DNA of 64,000 nucleotides, from NCBI GenBank assembly GCA_963989385.1, contig OZ022508.1, forward strand, positions 29,038,166 through 29,102,165. The letters are read 5' to 3'. The position numbers and the translations under genes are program-made. Source of the stretch: Ctena decussata. Taxonomy: Eukaryota > Mollusca > Bivalvia > Lucinida > Lucinidae. The notes below the pieces were generated by a model. It worked only from the letters and a program-made list of their open reading frames with translations, had not been told where the DNA came from and ran no database searches. Positions 61,901 through 64,000 of the stretch are shown piece by piece (within the stretch, counting starts at the first letter, position 1; every line of letters starts with the position of its first letter).

Positions 61901-63304
61901 AGGCAATGTCATCATGCGAAAAATCATGTTCCTAGCATTAGGGGTTCTGGATATATTTTGGTCACAATGTTCCTTAGGCTTACAATGCACTAAGTCGAAA
62001 AAGGGGCATAACTCGGTCAAAAATTCACAAATTTTTCTAAAGTTAATCAGATCATTTACATTTCAGGCAGTGTCATCCTGCAAAAAATATTAATCCTAGC
62101 ATCAGGGGCTCTTGAGATATTTTGTTCACAAGGTTCCATAGGCTTACATTGTACTAAGTCGAAAAAGGGGCACTACTCGGTTAAAAAGTCACGAATTTTT
62201 TTTTAAAGTTAATCAGGTCATCTGCACCTTGGGCAATGCCATCCTGCAAAAAATCAAAATCCTAGCATCAGGGGTTCTTGAGATATTTTGGTCACAAGGT
62301 TCCATAGACTAAGTCAAAAAGGGGCATAACTCTAAAAATACCTGACCCGCAGAAAAAAGAAAAAATACGGGTTTGCTTATTTTTCATGTACATGCCACAT
62401 ATAAAATTTCAAGATCCTAGTATAAGCGGTTCTGGAGTTTCCCAGCTGCCAAAAAGTGTTACGGACGGACAGACGGACAGACGGACGGACAATCCCAAAC
62501 CAATATGCTCCCTCAACTTCTCCGAAGTTGGGGGCATAATAATCTAGACAGCCCTAATATGACAAATGTCCACGATCTAAAATGGGTTCACTCAAAGAAC
62601 TGCTATTCTAGCCGAAAAGTTAGGCGTATTTAGTGCATTTTCTCGCCGATAACTATAACTTTCGTTAAAAGTGCTATGAAATACATTGAGGCATATTTCA
62701 AATAATAAAATAATCGGGGAAAAAGATAAGGAAAACCGTCTTTTGTTCGTAACTACATTAATACTGTATTTGAAAGTTTATTTATCAAATAGTATTTAAT
62801 ATTGGTCTAAATGATTGGAAGGAATAAGTTTCCATTTGTCACATACACCACCCCTTTTCCCCTCTCATTATATAATTTTTCAATAGTGTTTAACGTAGCC
62901 CCGGAATCACACAGCATCGAAATGACGTGGTGTCGATGTCACCGACGGTGATGCGACGTCATTCCGACGTTGTTTGCCGGCTGGGACTGTTGTGCTGTCA
63001 CTTTTTCACTTTCTTTTTTCTTTTTCTTCTTTTCATAATACATAAAGTACGTTGCTACCAGGTTAATGTCTTTTTATGTATAATATGTTATATCATCTTA
63101 TGTCACATTGACATGAGTGTTATAAAGTCTATGTTATGTTATGTTAGTACATCATCAGAACACAGAGAAGTAACTAGAGAGAATTACCTAAACATGAAGT
63201 GCCATCTTCTAATAATCTGTAACCAGGAAGACAACTACAGGTAAAACTGCCTTCTGTATCAGCACATTTCTGGGCACAGACGTTGCCTTTGCATTCATCT
63301 ATAT
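23416..63304 (-). CDS. Multi-EGF type I transmembrane protein gene (partial, N-terminus outside window)
   Basis: Nineteen exons (e1-e19, listed singly) assemble in one frame into about 960 residues: 20 EGF-like modules, one membrane helix and a short cytoplasmic tail. Five modules are eight-cysteine Draper/MEGF10-type repeats; fifteen are six-cysteine EGFs, mostly opening D-I-D/N-E-C as calcium-binding EGFs do. All EGF-exon junctions are phase 1, the classic exon-shuffling phase. From family knowledge, such proteins are cell-surface or secretory-pathway receptors or adhesion molecules with calcium-stiffened ectodomains. The same mixture of EGF types occurs in mollusc proteins annotated mucin-like (NIDO/AMOP/VWD/EGF) and in MEGF-like receptors, but the N-terminal domains that would decide this are beyond 64 kb. 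No signal peptide, start codon or promoter is visible. Introns contain LINEs, SINEs, MITEs and satellites. Splice sites were read by eye, without transcript support. Confidence 0.85.
23938..24092 (-). CDS. e18: cytoplasmic tail exon
   Basis: The exon is 155 nt, phase 2 in and phase 1 out, bounded by TTAATTAG| and CAAG|GTAGGT. It encodes a polar, serine-rich tail with [19 protein letters not shown] and [16 protein letters not shown]. There are two acceptor AGs 5 nt apart. The upstream AG keeps the frame from e17; the stronger-looking downstream CAG (exon start 24,087) gives a stop after about a dozen residues. Many Ser/Thr residues could be phosphorylated (inference). Confidence 0.62.
24148..24330 (+). 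repeat. Dispersed repeat with hairpin, copy K2
   Basis: It matches 2,013-2,195 in the same orientation, including GATGCAGACGACAATTTCAG. It lies in the e17-e18 intron, about 55 bp from e18. Confidence 0.85.
24585..24780. mobile_element. MITE family F, copy F4
   Basis: Diverged copy: AAGATGAATGAGTATACTTT ... ATATACCCATTTAAT, with GAAGCAACCTTGCCATTATC inside. It is in the e17-e18 intron. Weaker copies occur near 37,790-37,940, 40,150-40,245 and 41,660-41,895. Confidence 0.55.
25170..25290 (-). CDS. e17: transmembrane exon
   Basis: The exon is 121 nt, phase 1 in and phase 2 out, bounded by TTTGCAG| and AAAAG|GTATAG. After S-K-D-K-F it encodes about 25 hydrophobic residues ([20 protein letters not shown]...) and then the basic stop-transfer run R-L-P-K-R-K-R. 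This is a type I membrane anchor with a GxxxG-like, glycine-rich N-terminal half. Its acceptor phase matches e16. Confidence 0.88.
25724..26005 (-). CDS. e16: membrane-proximal eight-cysteine EGF plus cbEGF exon
   Basis: The exon is 282 nt, phase 1-1, 94 residues, bounded by TTCTCAG| and GAAG|GTATGT. The eight-cysteine module reads [13 protein letters not shown] ... [10 protein letters not shown]. The cbEGF starts D-V-D-E-C and ends NSDNSCF. It is the last extracellular exon. Confidence 0.92.
26728..26844 (-). CDS. e15: calcium-binding EGF exon
   Basis: The exon is 117 nt, phase 1-1, 39 residues, bounded by ATTGCAG| and TCAG|GTAAAG. It starts D-I-D-E-C, has [12 protein letters not shown] and closes [10 protein letters not shown] palindromic MITE (26,859-27,075) ends 14 bases before the acceptor AG and supplies the pyrimidine-rich sequence. 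Confidence 0.9.
26859..27075. mobile_element. Palindromic MITE family H next to the e15 acceptor
   Basis: The inverted arms contain TTCGGACAGCGGGTAAATTC and TTCGGACAGCAGGTAAATTC, with TA at each end and a core GTGAAAATCCAGATAAGA hairpin. It ends 14 bases before the e15 3' splice site. Confidence 0.8.
27076..28620. other. Intron DNA, nothing recognised
   Basis: Part of the e14-e15 intron with no exon, hairpin or named repeat visible. A plus-strand frame at 27,289-27,498 has no domain I recognise. Confidence 0.5.
28626..28646 (+). repeat. (GATA)n microsatellite
   Basis: Five GATA units shortly before the hairpin satellite. Confidence 0.95.
28835..30420 (+). repeat. Hairpin satellite with ~148-bp units and 4-unit higher-order repeat
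   Basis: Eleven units start near 28,835, 28,977, 29,128, 29,272, 29,423, 29,574, 29,722, 29,864, 30,017, 30,168 and 30,315. Each holds an inverted repeat (CCATGCTGATG ... CATCAGCATGG, with GAGTGACA / TGTCACTC inside). Units 3-6 are nearly identical to units 7-10 position for position (offset 594 bp). Confidence 0.92.
30574..30662. mobile_element. GACGTC-rich palindromic repeat, copy D1
   Basis: The ends are TCCAGCAGGCGCATGACGTC and the inverse GCGCCCGCTGGGA. The middle is dense in GACGTC/GACGCC. One of three copies. Confidence 0.75.
30871..30982. mobile_element. GACGTC-rich palindromic repeat, copy D2
   Basis: CCCAGCAGGCAAATGACGTC opens and TGTGCTCGCCGGGA closes. It directly abuts the 3' end of the LINE. 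Confidence 0.75.
31056..34556 (-). CDS. LINE ORF2: endonuclease and reverse transcriptase
   Basis: This is an intact 1,166-codon ORF. Residues 1-240 are an APE-type endonuclease: N12 in MSWNATG, E39 in ISEHW, GDVNAN, LIDHI and a final RHRPV. The reverse transcriptase follows, with [44 protein letters not shown] and the catalytic VADDML (usually F/YADD). Near the C-terminus is a C-x2-C ... H ... C cluster (CYNCDETN...EHLLLYC). This order is that of CR1/L2/Jockey-group non-LTR retrotransposons. The 3' UTR is very short; another repeat starts by about 30,982. It is in the same orientation as the host EGF gene, inside its intron. Confidence 0.92.
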   Translation of the reverse strand: MFSTDMNIMSWNATGIMSSASYLCNSLKSKQIDICGISEHWLYEKDLVFLDQIDSNYKSHATSDFDLKFPGRRRVGKGGVALLWHRKHDKSITALSFDDDKIIGIKLEINPSTYIYFFQIYLPCTNHSFESFQDYVDRLNNILGLYSDKGLVVIMGDVNANILSAKFRKALNNRSRYVEKFLNENNLVSINTLDICTGARSSFVSYDNTCESLIDHIIFPIEKVHYVYSCEICIDDALNVSRHRPVLCRVRIPAQYEETPNICSENNLNWRKVTVYSTDCYKEGLMLNDTLNTLTQCDLDSKTKINNAYTDFVREIKAVAKQHFPVRKYRHYLKPYWTDELSILHNEMKRLRRIWIRNGRPRNPGHDSYKAYKAAKRDFRRKHRQCSEYFMKSQIDEIDKLAEVDSRLFWRHVNSRRKNTLTCPGSDMIFDGKRVCGSREITDGWANYFKALYTPSEHTKFDSEFKDTIINYTQEINNCSQDSALRNNNVSISSEEVCAAVSMAHKGKACGEDGIYYEHILYGGEFLYEILAKFFTAVVLFSYVPIEMKRGVIITLFKGGNKRKDDPDNYRAITLSSVILKLLERILLTRIQLFDNIAQPIHSMQGGFKKNLGCLMTSFLLRESIGFAKENSSKLFVCFLDVKKAFDHVWHEGLFYKLYNSGICKLIYYLIVNMYTDMYSCVKGQGHKSYWFPVLQGTRQGGVLSPFLYLFYINDLLYQLESSGLGFCMYDINCCSPSVADDMLLGSYSKIGLDKMMNICFGYSVKWRYLYNALKCLVIVFNESKNAYQQSNRTWMLGNDLVDEGTEYVHLGVRCDKYMSIDENVKLATNKIKSTFLSLSNCGIYEDGLNPMSIKHIYNSVVLPKALYGCELWSNILPKHIVSLERAHRFCVKFMQLLPKNVSTDVALSLIGMQPIEAEIDYRKLIFFGQLCLLPGYYRIKEVFLHRLVHCNSSLMSHKQGFLPDIVRILDKYSMSHVFSSFVENGSFMTKNAWKKVIRQTIDKFYSNDLMSRVSTVSSYNRILKIHVDITFGPHVLWKLSKHYPRFKGMVQVAIRLLGMLFSGKWFRKCYNCDETNMLLTEHLLLYCPYTDSFRKILWHRLLGRFGVRFYNKFKALSPSDQIDGLFSGCFDFLTDEEDRWEILKIFISSLKMIQNNVKLSFTSLT
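34613..36178 (-). CDS. LINE ORF1 protein (coiled coil and RRM-like)
   Basis: This is an intact 521-codon ORF upstream of the reverse-transcriptase ORF. Residues about 40-150 are heptad-rich and coiled-coil-like. A basic stretch ([13 protein letters not shown]) follows, then a long low-complexity Ser/Asn/Ala linker and an acidic run (NSDDDDDF). Residues about 405-480 look like a small RNA-binding fold (YYLGGF start, [11 protein letters not shown] end), as in LINE ORF1 proteins with RRM-like domains. No CCHC knuckles are seen. In LINEs, ORF1p coats element RNA in the ribonucleoprotein. It ends 56 nt before ORF2. Confidence 0.8.
   Translation of the reverse strand: MAVLEGGEFCELKDLISSGKGQRSQSQSGVCNTTLNPCEYATEIKALTENMNNLKASLLNIQQTQLATETSRSSQIQNLKSTVLGLKNDITLLSATVSKAVTDIRLSCERIESEKSLGVVSLKAELRLVKDNVRDIQDALENMSRVSSPDGLSTTLKGHKLSKKSKSAKNKRNSSENDSMNDSQLNERVIESDPGGTSSNIQTLSGSFGPQSGENNASTSQFNNDNLRATSGARAGDDHVSAVSPTDDCQKSVGENAEAAHGSAARVADAASNYFDDVTAAIAGPVRARNGSSFSDQSEQVTANVQPMADVRDTGNFRSLRFEPTEAQPVAYSEIVASTSGPRSQKEPTVNNNLTQSMSNIPVHTTKPAQRELSQFVRQNENLDNSDDDDDFVQFVKKKAKRYYLGGFLPTITRHRIEQYVDRRGPTVTWIRMWQSKRNSRNMVIRLNVEDNEYASYVEDPMFWPPGVTCRPWVNRSERGRGIGGYSRDWSLEHNDRHLYGRSDIDEYNPYSPLRDASNID
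36340..36595 (+). mobile_element. SINE with GGGCCGTTAAACAC tail
   Basis: The 3' end GGGCCGTTAAACACAAAACA, followed by AACAACC, is the tail type of many mollusc tRNA SINEs. The 5' part is unclear. Confidence 0.5.
36857..37055 (+). repeat. Three ~80-bp tandem units
   Basis: GAGTGACAGCT(C/A)ACCTCACTA, GCACGTGGAAT and TACAACATGCCATG recur at about 36,859, 36,934 and 37,007; the third is diverged. Confidence 0.85.
37346..37609 (-). CDS. e14: eight-cysteine EGF plus cbEGF exon
   Basis: The exon is 264 nt, phase 1-1, 88 residues, bounded by TTTATAG| and CAAG|GTTGGT. The first module has [13 protein letters not shown] and a [10 protein letters not shown] close. The second starts D-D-N-E-C with [13 protein letters not shown]. 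It follows e13 directly, without single-cbEGF exons between. The next intron is the largest seen (about 10.5 kb) and holds a LINE and a satellite array. Confidence 0.92.
37610..38820. other. Intron DNA (e13-e14), mostly unrecognised
   Basis: It holds a weak reversed family F copy (37,790-37,940). The remainder is AT-rich single-copy-looking sequence. Confidence 0.45.
38823..39060. mobile_element. Palindromic MITE family A, copy A8
   Basis: It is 238 bp, in the e13-e14 intron of the EGF gene. The right end has decayed to GTTGCGGCTC. No clear target duplication. Confidence 0.85.
39229..39393 (+). repeat. Two ~84-bp tandem units
   Basis: AGCTTGCAAATCTGATGTTG with its flanks (AATACA(G/A)TTAGAAAGAACAT, CAACGAGTTATT) is present twice with few differences. 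Confidence 0.92.
39510..39770 (-). CDS. e13: eight-cysteine EGF plus cbEGF exon
   Basis: The exon is 261 nt, phase 1-1, 87 residues, bounded by GTTTCAG| and ATAG|GTAAAT. The eight-cysteine module has [14 protein letters not shown] and [11 protein letters not shown]. The cbEGF starts D-I-N-E-C and contains [11 protein letters not shown]. It opens a third, incomplete copy of the block pattern. Confidence 0.92.
39925..39995 (+). mobile_element. SINE head fragment
   Basis: GCCTCGGTAGATCAATGGGT and GTTTGAATCCCGTT are A- and B-box-like. No complete cloverleaf. Confidence 0.45.
40956..41072 (-). CDS. e12: calcium-binding EGF exon
   Basis: The exon is 117 nt, phase 1-1, 39 residues, bounded by CTTGCAG| and TTTC|GTAAGT. 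It starts D-I-K-E-C and contains [12 protein letters not shown]. It is the partner of e6. A 236-bp palindromic MITE ends only about 20 nt upstream of its 3' splice site. Confidence 0.9.
41094..41329. mobile_element. Palindromic MITE family A, copy A9 (next to the e12 acceptor)
   Basis: It is 236 bp with family termini. It ends about 20 nt upstream (in gene orientation) of the e12 3' splice site, so the branch-point region of that intron is probably MITE-derived. Confidence 0.9.
42065..42196 (-). CDS. e11: EGF exon without the calcium-binding start
   Basis: The exon is 132 nt, phase 1-1, 44 residues, bounded by TTTTAG| and ACAG|GTAGGT. It has six cysteines with a P-E-F-S-C start instead of D-I-D-E-C, and ends [13 protein letters not shown]. 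It is the partner of e5. The separating intron to e10 is short (357 nt). Confidence 0.87.
42554..42676 (-). CDS. e10: calcium-binding EGF exon
   Basis: The exon is 123 nt, phase 1-1, 41 residues, bounded by GTTACAG| and ATAC|GTACGT. It starts D-I-D-E-C, contains [12 protein letters not shown], and ends DRRSC. The exon ends with C where most end with G, so the residue shared with e11 becomes proline. It is the partner of e4. Confidence 0.88.
42825..44370 (+). mobile_element. Decayed 5'-truncated LINE, RTE-like
   Basis: Three-frame remnants of a reverse transcriptase run on the plus strand: [47 protein letters not shown] then a stop, [32 protein letters not shown] and [11 protein letters not shown] with [10 protein letters not shown]. 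This pattern fits RTE-clade LINEs. At least two in-frame stops and frameshifts interrupt it (near 43,287, 43,026-43,056 and after 43,726). The endonuclease is missing. The 3' end is a short (AATAG)n tail at about 44,346-44,365, as RTE elements commonly end in simple repeats. It lies antisense to the EGF gene between e9 and e10. Confidence 0.85.
44809..44928 (-). CDS. e9: calcium-binding EGF exon
   Basis: The exon is 120 nt, phase 1-1, 40 residues, bounded by TTCATAG| and AAAG|GTAAAT. It starts D-I-N-E-C and contains [17 protein letters not shown]. It is the second-block counterpart of e3. Confidence 0.9.
45092..45185 (-). pseudogene. Decayed duplicate of exon e8 (pseudoexon)
   Basis: On the minus strand this segment aligns with e8 over nearly its whole length. 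It keeps [11 protein letters not shown] and a donor-like AAAG|GTAG end. One base is missing shortly after the shared GCATGC, which shifts the frame for the rest. The e8 acceptor (CTGACAG|AA) is replaced by ACGAGA. It lies between e8 and e9, so e8 was duplicated in tandem and one copy died. A former mutually exclusive exon is possible. Confidence 0.8.
45225..45516 (-). mobile_element. tRNA-derived SINE, S5
   Basis: The minus-strand head GGAGCCGTAGTCGAGTGGTT has an A box (TAGTCGAGTGG) and a decayed B box (GAGTTCGCGGCTC). A non-tRNA body follows. It is not an intact tRNA gene. Confidence 0.62.
45551..46768 (+). mobile_element. Pearl/Helentron-like element P4
   Basis: It begins GAAACACTATGCCCCCAACC and ends with the hairpin CAACTTCTTCGAAGTTGGGG followed by GCAT. 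There are two long internal repeats (about 45,601 and 46,153) and a partial third at about 46,595. A GACGAACTGA-type microsatellite lies at 46,677-46,725. It shares head and tail with P5. Confidence 0.75.
47203..47438. mobile_element. Palindromic MITE family A, copy A10
   Basis: It is 236 bp, flanked by AAAT on both sides, in the e8-e9 intron. Confidence 0.9.
47634..47723 (-). CDS. e8: C-terminal two-thirds of a cbEGF
   Basis: The exon is 90 nt, phase 1-1, 30 residues, bounded by CTGACAG| and AACG|GTAGGT. Reading on from e7 gives ...NPCT + [15 protein letters not shown]..., restoring the six-cysteine pattern. A decayed copy of this exon lies further along the same intron (45,092-45,185). Confidence 0.88.
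48600..48690 (-). repeat. Short direct repeat just past the e7 donor
   Basis: On the minus strand AAGGACTACACT(A/G)AAGAAATG occurs twice, about 40 bp apart, within 100 bp of the e7 donor. Confidence 0.8.
48703..48870 (-). CDS. e7: eight-cysteine EGF plus the start of a cbEGF
   Basis: The exon is 168 nt, phase 1-1, 56 residues, bounded by ATTTCAG| and ACTG|GTAAGT. It carries a complete eight-cysteine repeat ([11 protein letters not shown] ... [10 protein letters not shown]) and then only the first third of a cbEGF (K-N-E-C ... NPCT). Module completion requires e8. In e2, e13, e14 and e16 the same pair of modules lies in a single exon, so this intron was gained here or lost elsewhere. Confidence 0.9.
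49404..49535 (-). CDS. e6: calcium-binding EGF exon
   Basis: The exon is 132 nt, phase 1-1, 44 residues, bounded by CTTTCAG| and GTCG|GTAATA. It starts D-I-K-E-C, a variant shared only with its block partner e12, and contains [11 protein letters not shown]. Confidence 0.9.
49799..51171. mobile_element. 1.37-kb TA-flanked TIR element
   Basis: TACAGGGTGTTAAGAAAGTT at the left pairs with TTACAGAGTGTTAAGAAAGT (minus strand) at the right; both continue GACATTA. It is AT-rich with no ORF, in the e5-e6 intron. Tc1/mariner-like by end sequence and TA. Confidence 0.75.
51402..51527 (-). CDS. e5: EGF exon without the calcium-binding start
   Basis: The exon is 126 nt, phase 1-1, 42 residues, bounded by ATTTTAG| and ATCG|GTAAGA. 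It has six cysteines, but the usual D-I-D-E-C start is replaced by V-E-D-L-C, so calcium binding is less likely. It closes with [14 protein letters not shown]. Its block partner e11 also lacks the calcium-binding start, which supports block duplication. Confidence 0.88.
51528..53020. other. Intron DNA (e4-e5), nothing recognised
   Basis: No exon or named repeat seen. Simple AT-rich sequence up to P3. Confidence 0.45.
53021..53956 (+). mobile_element. Pearl/Helentron-like element P3
   Basis: The inverted ends are ATACCCCGCCAC and GTGGCGGGGTAT. The body has four ~150-bp units anchored by AGCCCCAGGGCAGGGGC (53,106, 53,260 and so on). A GACGGACGGACGG microsatellite precedes the right end. It directly abuts P2. 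Confidence 0.72.
53957..56446 (+). mobile_element. Pearl/Helentron-like element P2
   Basis: The left end AAGAGGACCAAGAGGCCCTG leads into CGCTCACCTGA. About 14 tandem units follow, anchored by CACCATTTGAACAAAC. The spacing is 167-169 bp up to about 55,156 and 154-157 bp afterwards, so there are two unit classes. Then come a GACGGACGACGCACG microsatellite (56,355-56,406) and a terminal GCTCACCCTGAGCCAGTGAGC hairpin. Confidence 0.78.
56975..57100 (-). CDS. e4: calcium-binding EGF exon
   Basis: The exon is 126 nt, phase 1-1, 42 residues, bounded by TTATAG| and AAAG|GTATTT. It starts D-L-D-E-C and ends with a D-D-R-R-T-C segment that parallels A-D-R-R-S-C in e10. All six cysteines are present. 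Confidence 0.9.
57556..57780. mobile_element. Palindromic MITE family B, copy B2
   Basis: It is 225 bp from GAGCCACGTCATGTGACTTC to GATGTGGCTA, flanked by AAAT on both sides. The central hairpin is CTCTGATCAGACTGCACG / TGCAGTCTGATCAGAG. It lies in the e3-e4 intron. Confidence 0.85.
58153..58281 (-). CDS. e3: calcium-binding EGF exon
   Basis: The exon is 129 nt, phase 1-1, 43 residues, bounded by TTTTCAG| and TTG|GTAAGT. It begins D-I-N-E-C and carries LNTC..TC and GSFTCGC, closely matching e9 (LNTC..TC, GSFSCSC), its partner in the duplicated block. Confidence 0.9.
58863..58922 (+). repeat. (GA)n microsatellite
   Basis: A GAGA run with CAGAGACA interruptions, in the e2-e3 intron. Confidence 0.98.
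59194..60249. mobile_element. 1.06-kb TA-flanked TIR element
   Basis: TACAGGGTGTCAAAAAACGT at the left pairs with the inverted ACACTATGTAGTA/ACGTTTTT right end; the inner arm is CAGCAATTTCAAAAA on both. Only fragmented reading frames remain inside. Mariner-like. It lies in the e2-e3 intron. Confidence 0.75.
60414..60668 (-). CDS. e2: eight-cysteine EGF plus cbEGF exon
   Basis: The exon is 255 nt, phase 1-1, 85 residues, bounded by ATATCAG| and ACAG|GTATTAA. Residues 1-41 form a Draper/MEGF-type repeat with eight cysteines, containing [10 protein letters not shown] and a [10 protein letters not shown] close. Residues 42-85 form a cbEGF starting D-I-D-E-C and ending with GICT. It is the uninterrupted counterpart of split exons e7+e8 and opens the first five-unit block (e2-e6). 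Confidence 0.92.
60835..60920. repeat. CTGATC-core hairpin
   Basis: Arms AGACCCAGATCAGATGCCGC / GCGGCGTCTGATCAGGGTCT. A related sequence (GCGTCCCATAAA..GGACA) occurs at 41,353-41,440. Confidence 0.75.
60973..62537 (+). mobile_element. Pearl/Helentron-like element P5
   Basis: The head is ATTGTGTTTATGAAACACTA followed by TGCCCCCAACC. About seven tandem ~165-bp units follow (GGTTCCATAGGCTTACAATG at about 61,634, 61,801, 61,969, 62,132 and 62,297). A GGACAGACGGACAGACGGAC microsatellite and the hairpin CAACTTCTCCGAAGTTGGGG complete it. It lies in the e1-e2 intron. Confidence 0.76.
62900..62986. mobile_element. GACGTC-rich palindromic repeat, copy D3
   Basis: The right end GTTTGCCGGCTGGGA matches D1 and D2. 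The left end is decayed. The middle contains GATGCGACGTCATTCCGACG. In the EGF gene near e1. Confidence 0.65.
63188..63304 (-). CDS. e1: calcium-binding EGF exon
   Basis: The exon is 117 nt, phase 1-1, 39 residues, bounded by CCACAG| and G|GTAATT. It starts D-I-D-E-C, has six cysteines, and contains the [10 protein letters not shown] segment typical of the cbEGF C3-C4 region. It is the most upstream exon visible. It may be the last unit of an earlier repeat block, because the next exon opens with an eight-cysteine module. Confidence 0.9.
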
Positions 63305-64000
63305 CTGTGGAAGAATAAACAGAAGAAATTAAAACTTGACTAACAAAATGTACATCATTATTTCGAGTACTTCCAATATTAGCAGTTTAATATAAAGTGT
63401 CAAAAGAATCTAAACCTTGTTTCCCATGCAAATATGTCAAAGTTATATCATTTATTACCAACTGAAAAAATAAGATGAACTTTAAAATTCATCTGAATTT
63501 TTACAGAAACATATTGTGTGTTACTTCACAAAGATATCTTTTAAAGCTTTCGATTTCAGGACCACAGGTTTAGGTGACACTTTTACCGTAGAAATGATAA
63601 GAAATAAAGCAGAGATGTTACTCATATCTTAGTGCCATAGCAGGAAATCAAACAGCAGGGGTGAACTTTGGCACATATAGATACCAGATATTGCTGCATC
63701 TTTACTGAAAATGTTGAAAATTTTTATCCAGTAAAAAGTTACAGTACAACAAGTATTACTGTATGTGTATGAAGTAAATGGGAAAAATACGGGTGGTTTA
63801 AAATTGTTTAGGTCGGTATACATAGTGTCTCAGTACACTCATGCTTTGATAAGCTCTGAAACAGTTAACTTTTGAGAGTCTGCATAGCTCTCAGCAGCTG
63901 TATTATTTAGCTCTTGCATTACATAAAAACTGTATACTATGCATCTACCAACGTAAGACTGTAAATAAAATATCGTGTCGTGTTTGGTCGTGTATGCTAA
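63305..64000. other. Intron upstream of e1, nothing recognised
   Basis: No further EGF exon on the minus strand in these 696 bp. The gene continues beyond the window edge. Confidence 0.55.

Overview
This is a eukaryotic genomic window, almost certainly from a bivalve mollusc and probably a heterodont clam (inferred). It is AT-rich and gene-poor. It has small GT-AG exons in long introns and is crowded with palindromic MITEs, tRNA-derived SINEs, LINEs and 'pearl'/Helentron-like elements that combine a ~145-170 bp tandem core, an ACGG-type microsatellite and a terminal hairpin. There are no bacterial features.

The only substantial host gene is on the minus strand, from beyond 64,000 down to about 23,416. 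Nineteen exons can be read: sixteen encode 20 EGF-like modules (15 six-cysteine modules, most with calcium-binding D-I-D/N-E-C starts, and 5 eight-cysteine Draper/MEGF-type modules), followed by one transmembrane exon, one cytoplasmic exon and a tentative terminal exon. Every intron between EGF exons is phase 1. The product is a type I membrane protein whose N-terminus lies outside the window. The exon order contains a duplicated block, [8-Cys EGF + cbEGF]-cb-cb-EGF-cb, seen twice in a row (e2-e6 and e7-e12). A second, tentative host gene is a single first coding exon on the minus strand at 2309-2438, whose end resembles the first membrane helix of ammonium transporters.

Layout. 1-2,300: hairpins and repeats. 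2,309-2,438: possible Amt first exon. 2,440-23,400: intergenic, nearly all mobile DNA: palindromic 236-bp MITEs (family A), a nested-insertion trio (8.9-9.5, 15.7-16.0 and 22.3-22.6 kb), a pearl-like element (12.9-15.15 kb), a TA-flanked TIR element (18.5-21.2 kb) with a TTAA-flanked TIR element inside it, and SINEs. 23,416-63,304: the EGF gene. Its 10.5-kb intron (26.8-37.3 kb) holds a hairpin satellite with four-unit higher-order periodicity (28.8-30.4 kb) and a LINE with two long open ORFs (31.06-36.18 kb). Other introns hold a decayed RTE-like LINE (42.8-44.4 kb), four more pearl-like elements (45.6, 53.0, 54.0 and 61.0 kb) and two Tc1/mariner-like TIR elements (49.8 and 59.2 kb).

The EGF and Amt-like genes share a strand but nothing suggests they work together. 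The most unusual observations are the modular exon-block duplication, a decayed copy of exon e8, tandem 3' splice sites that would switch the cytoplasmic tail, MITEs lying against two splice acceptors, a filled/empty-site pair for a 345-bp hairpin element, and a length-uniform palindromic MITE family with 4-bp A/T target duplications.
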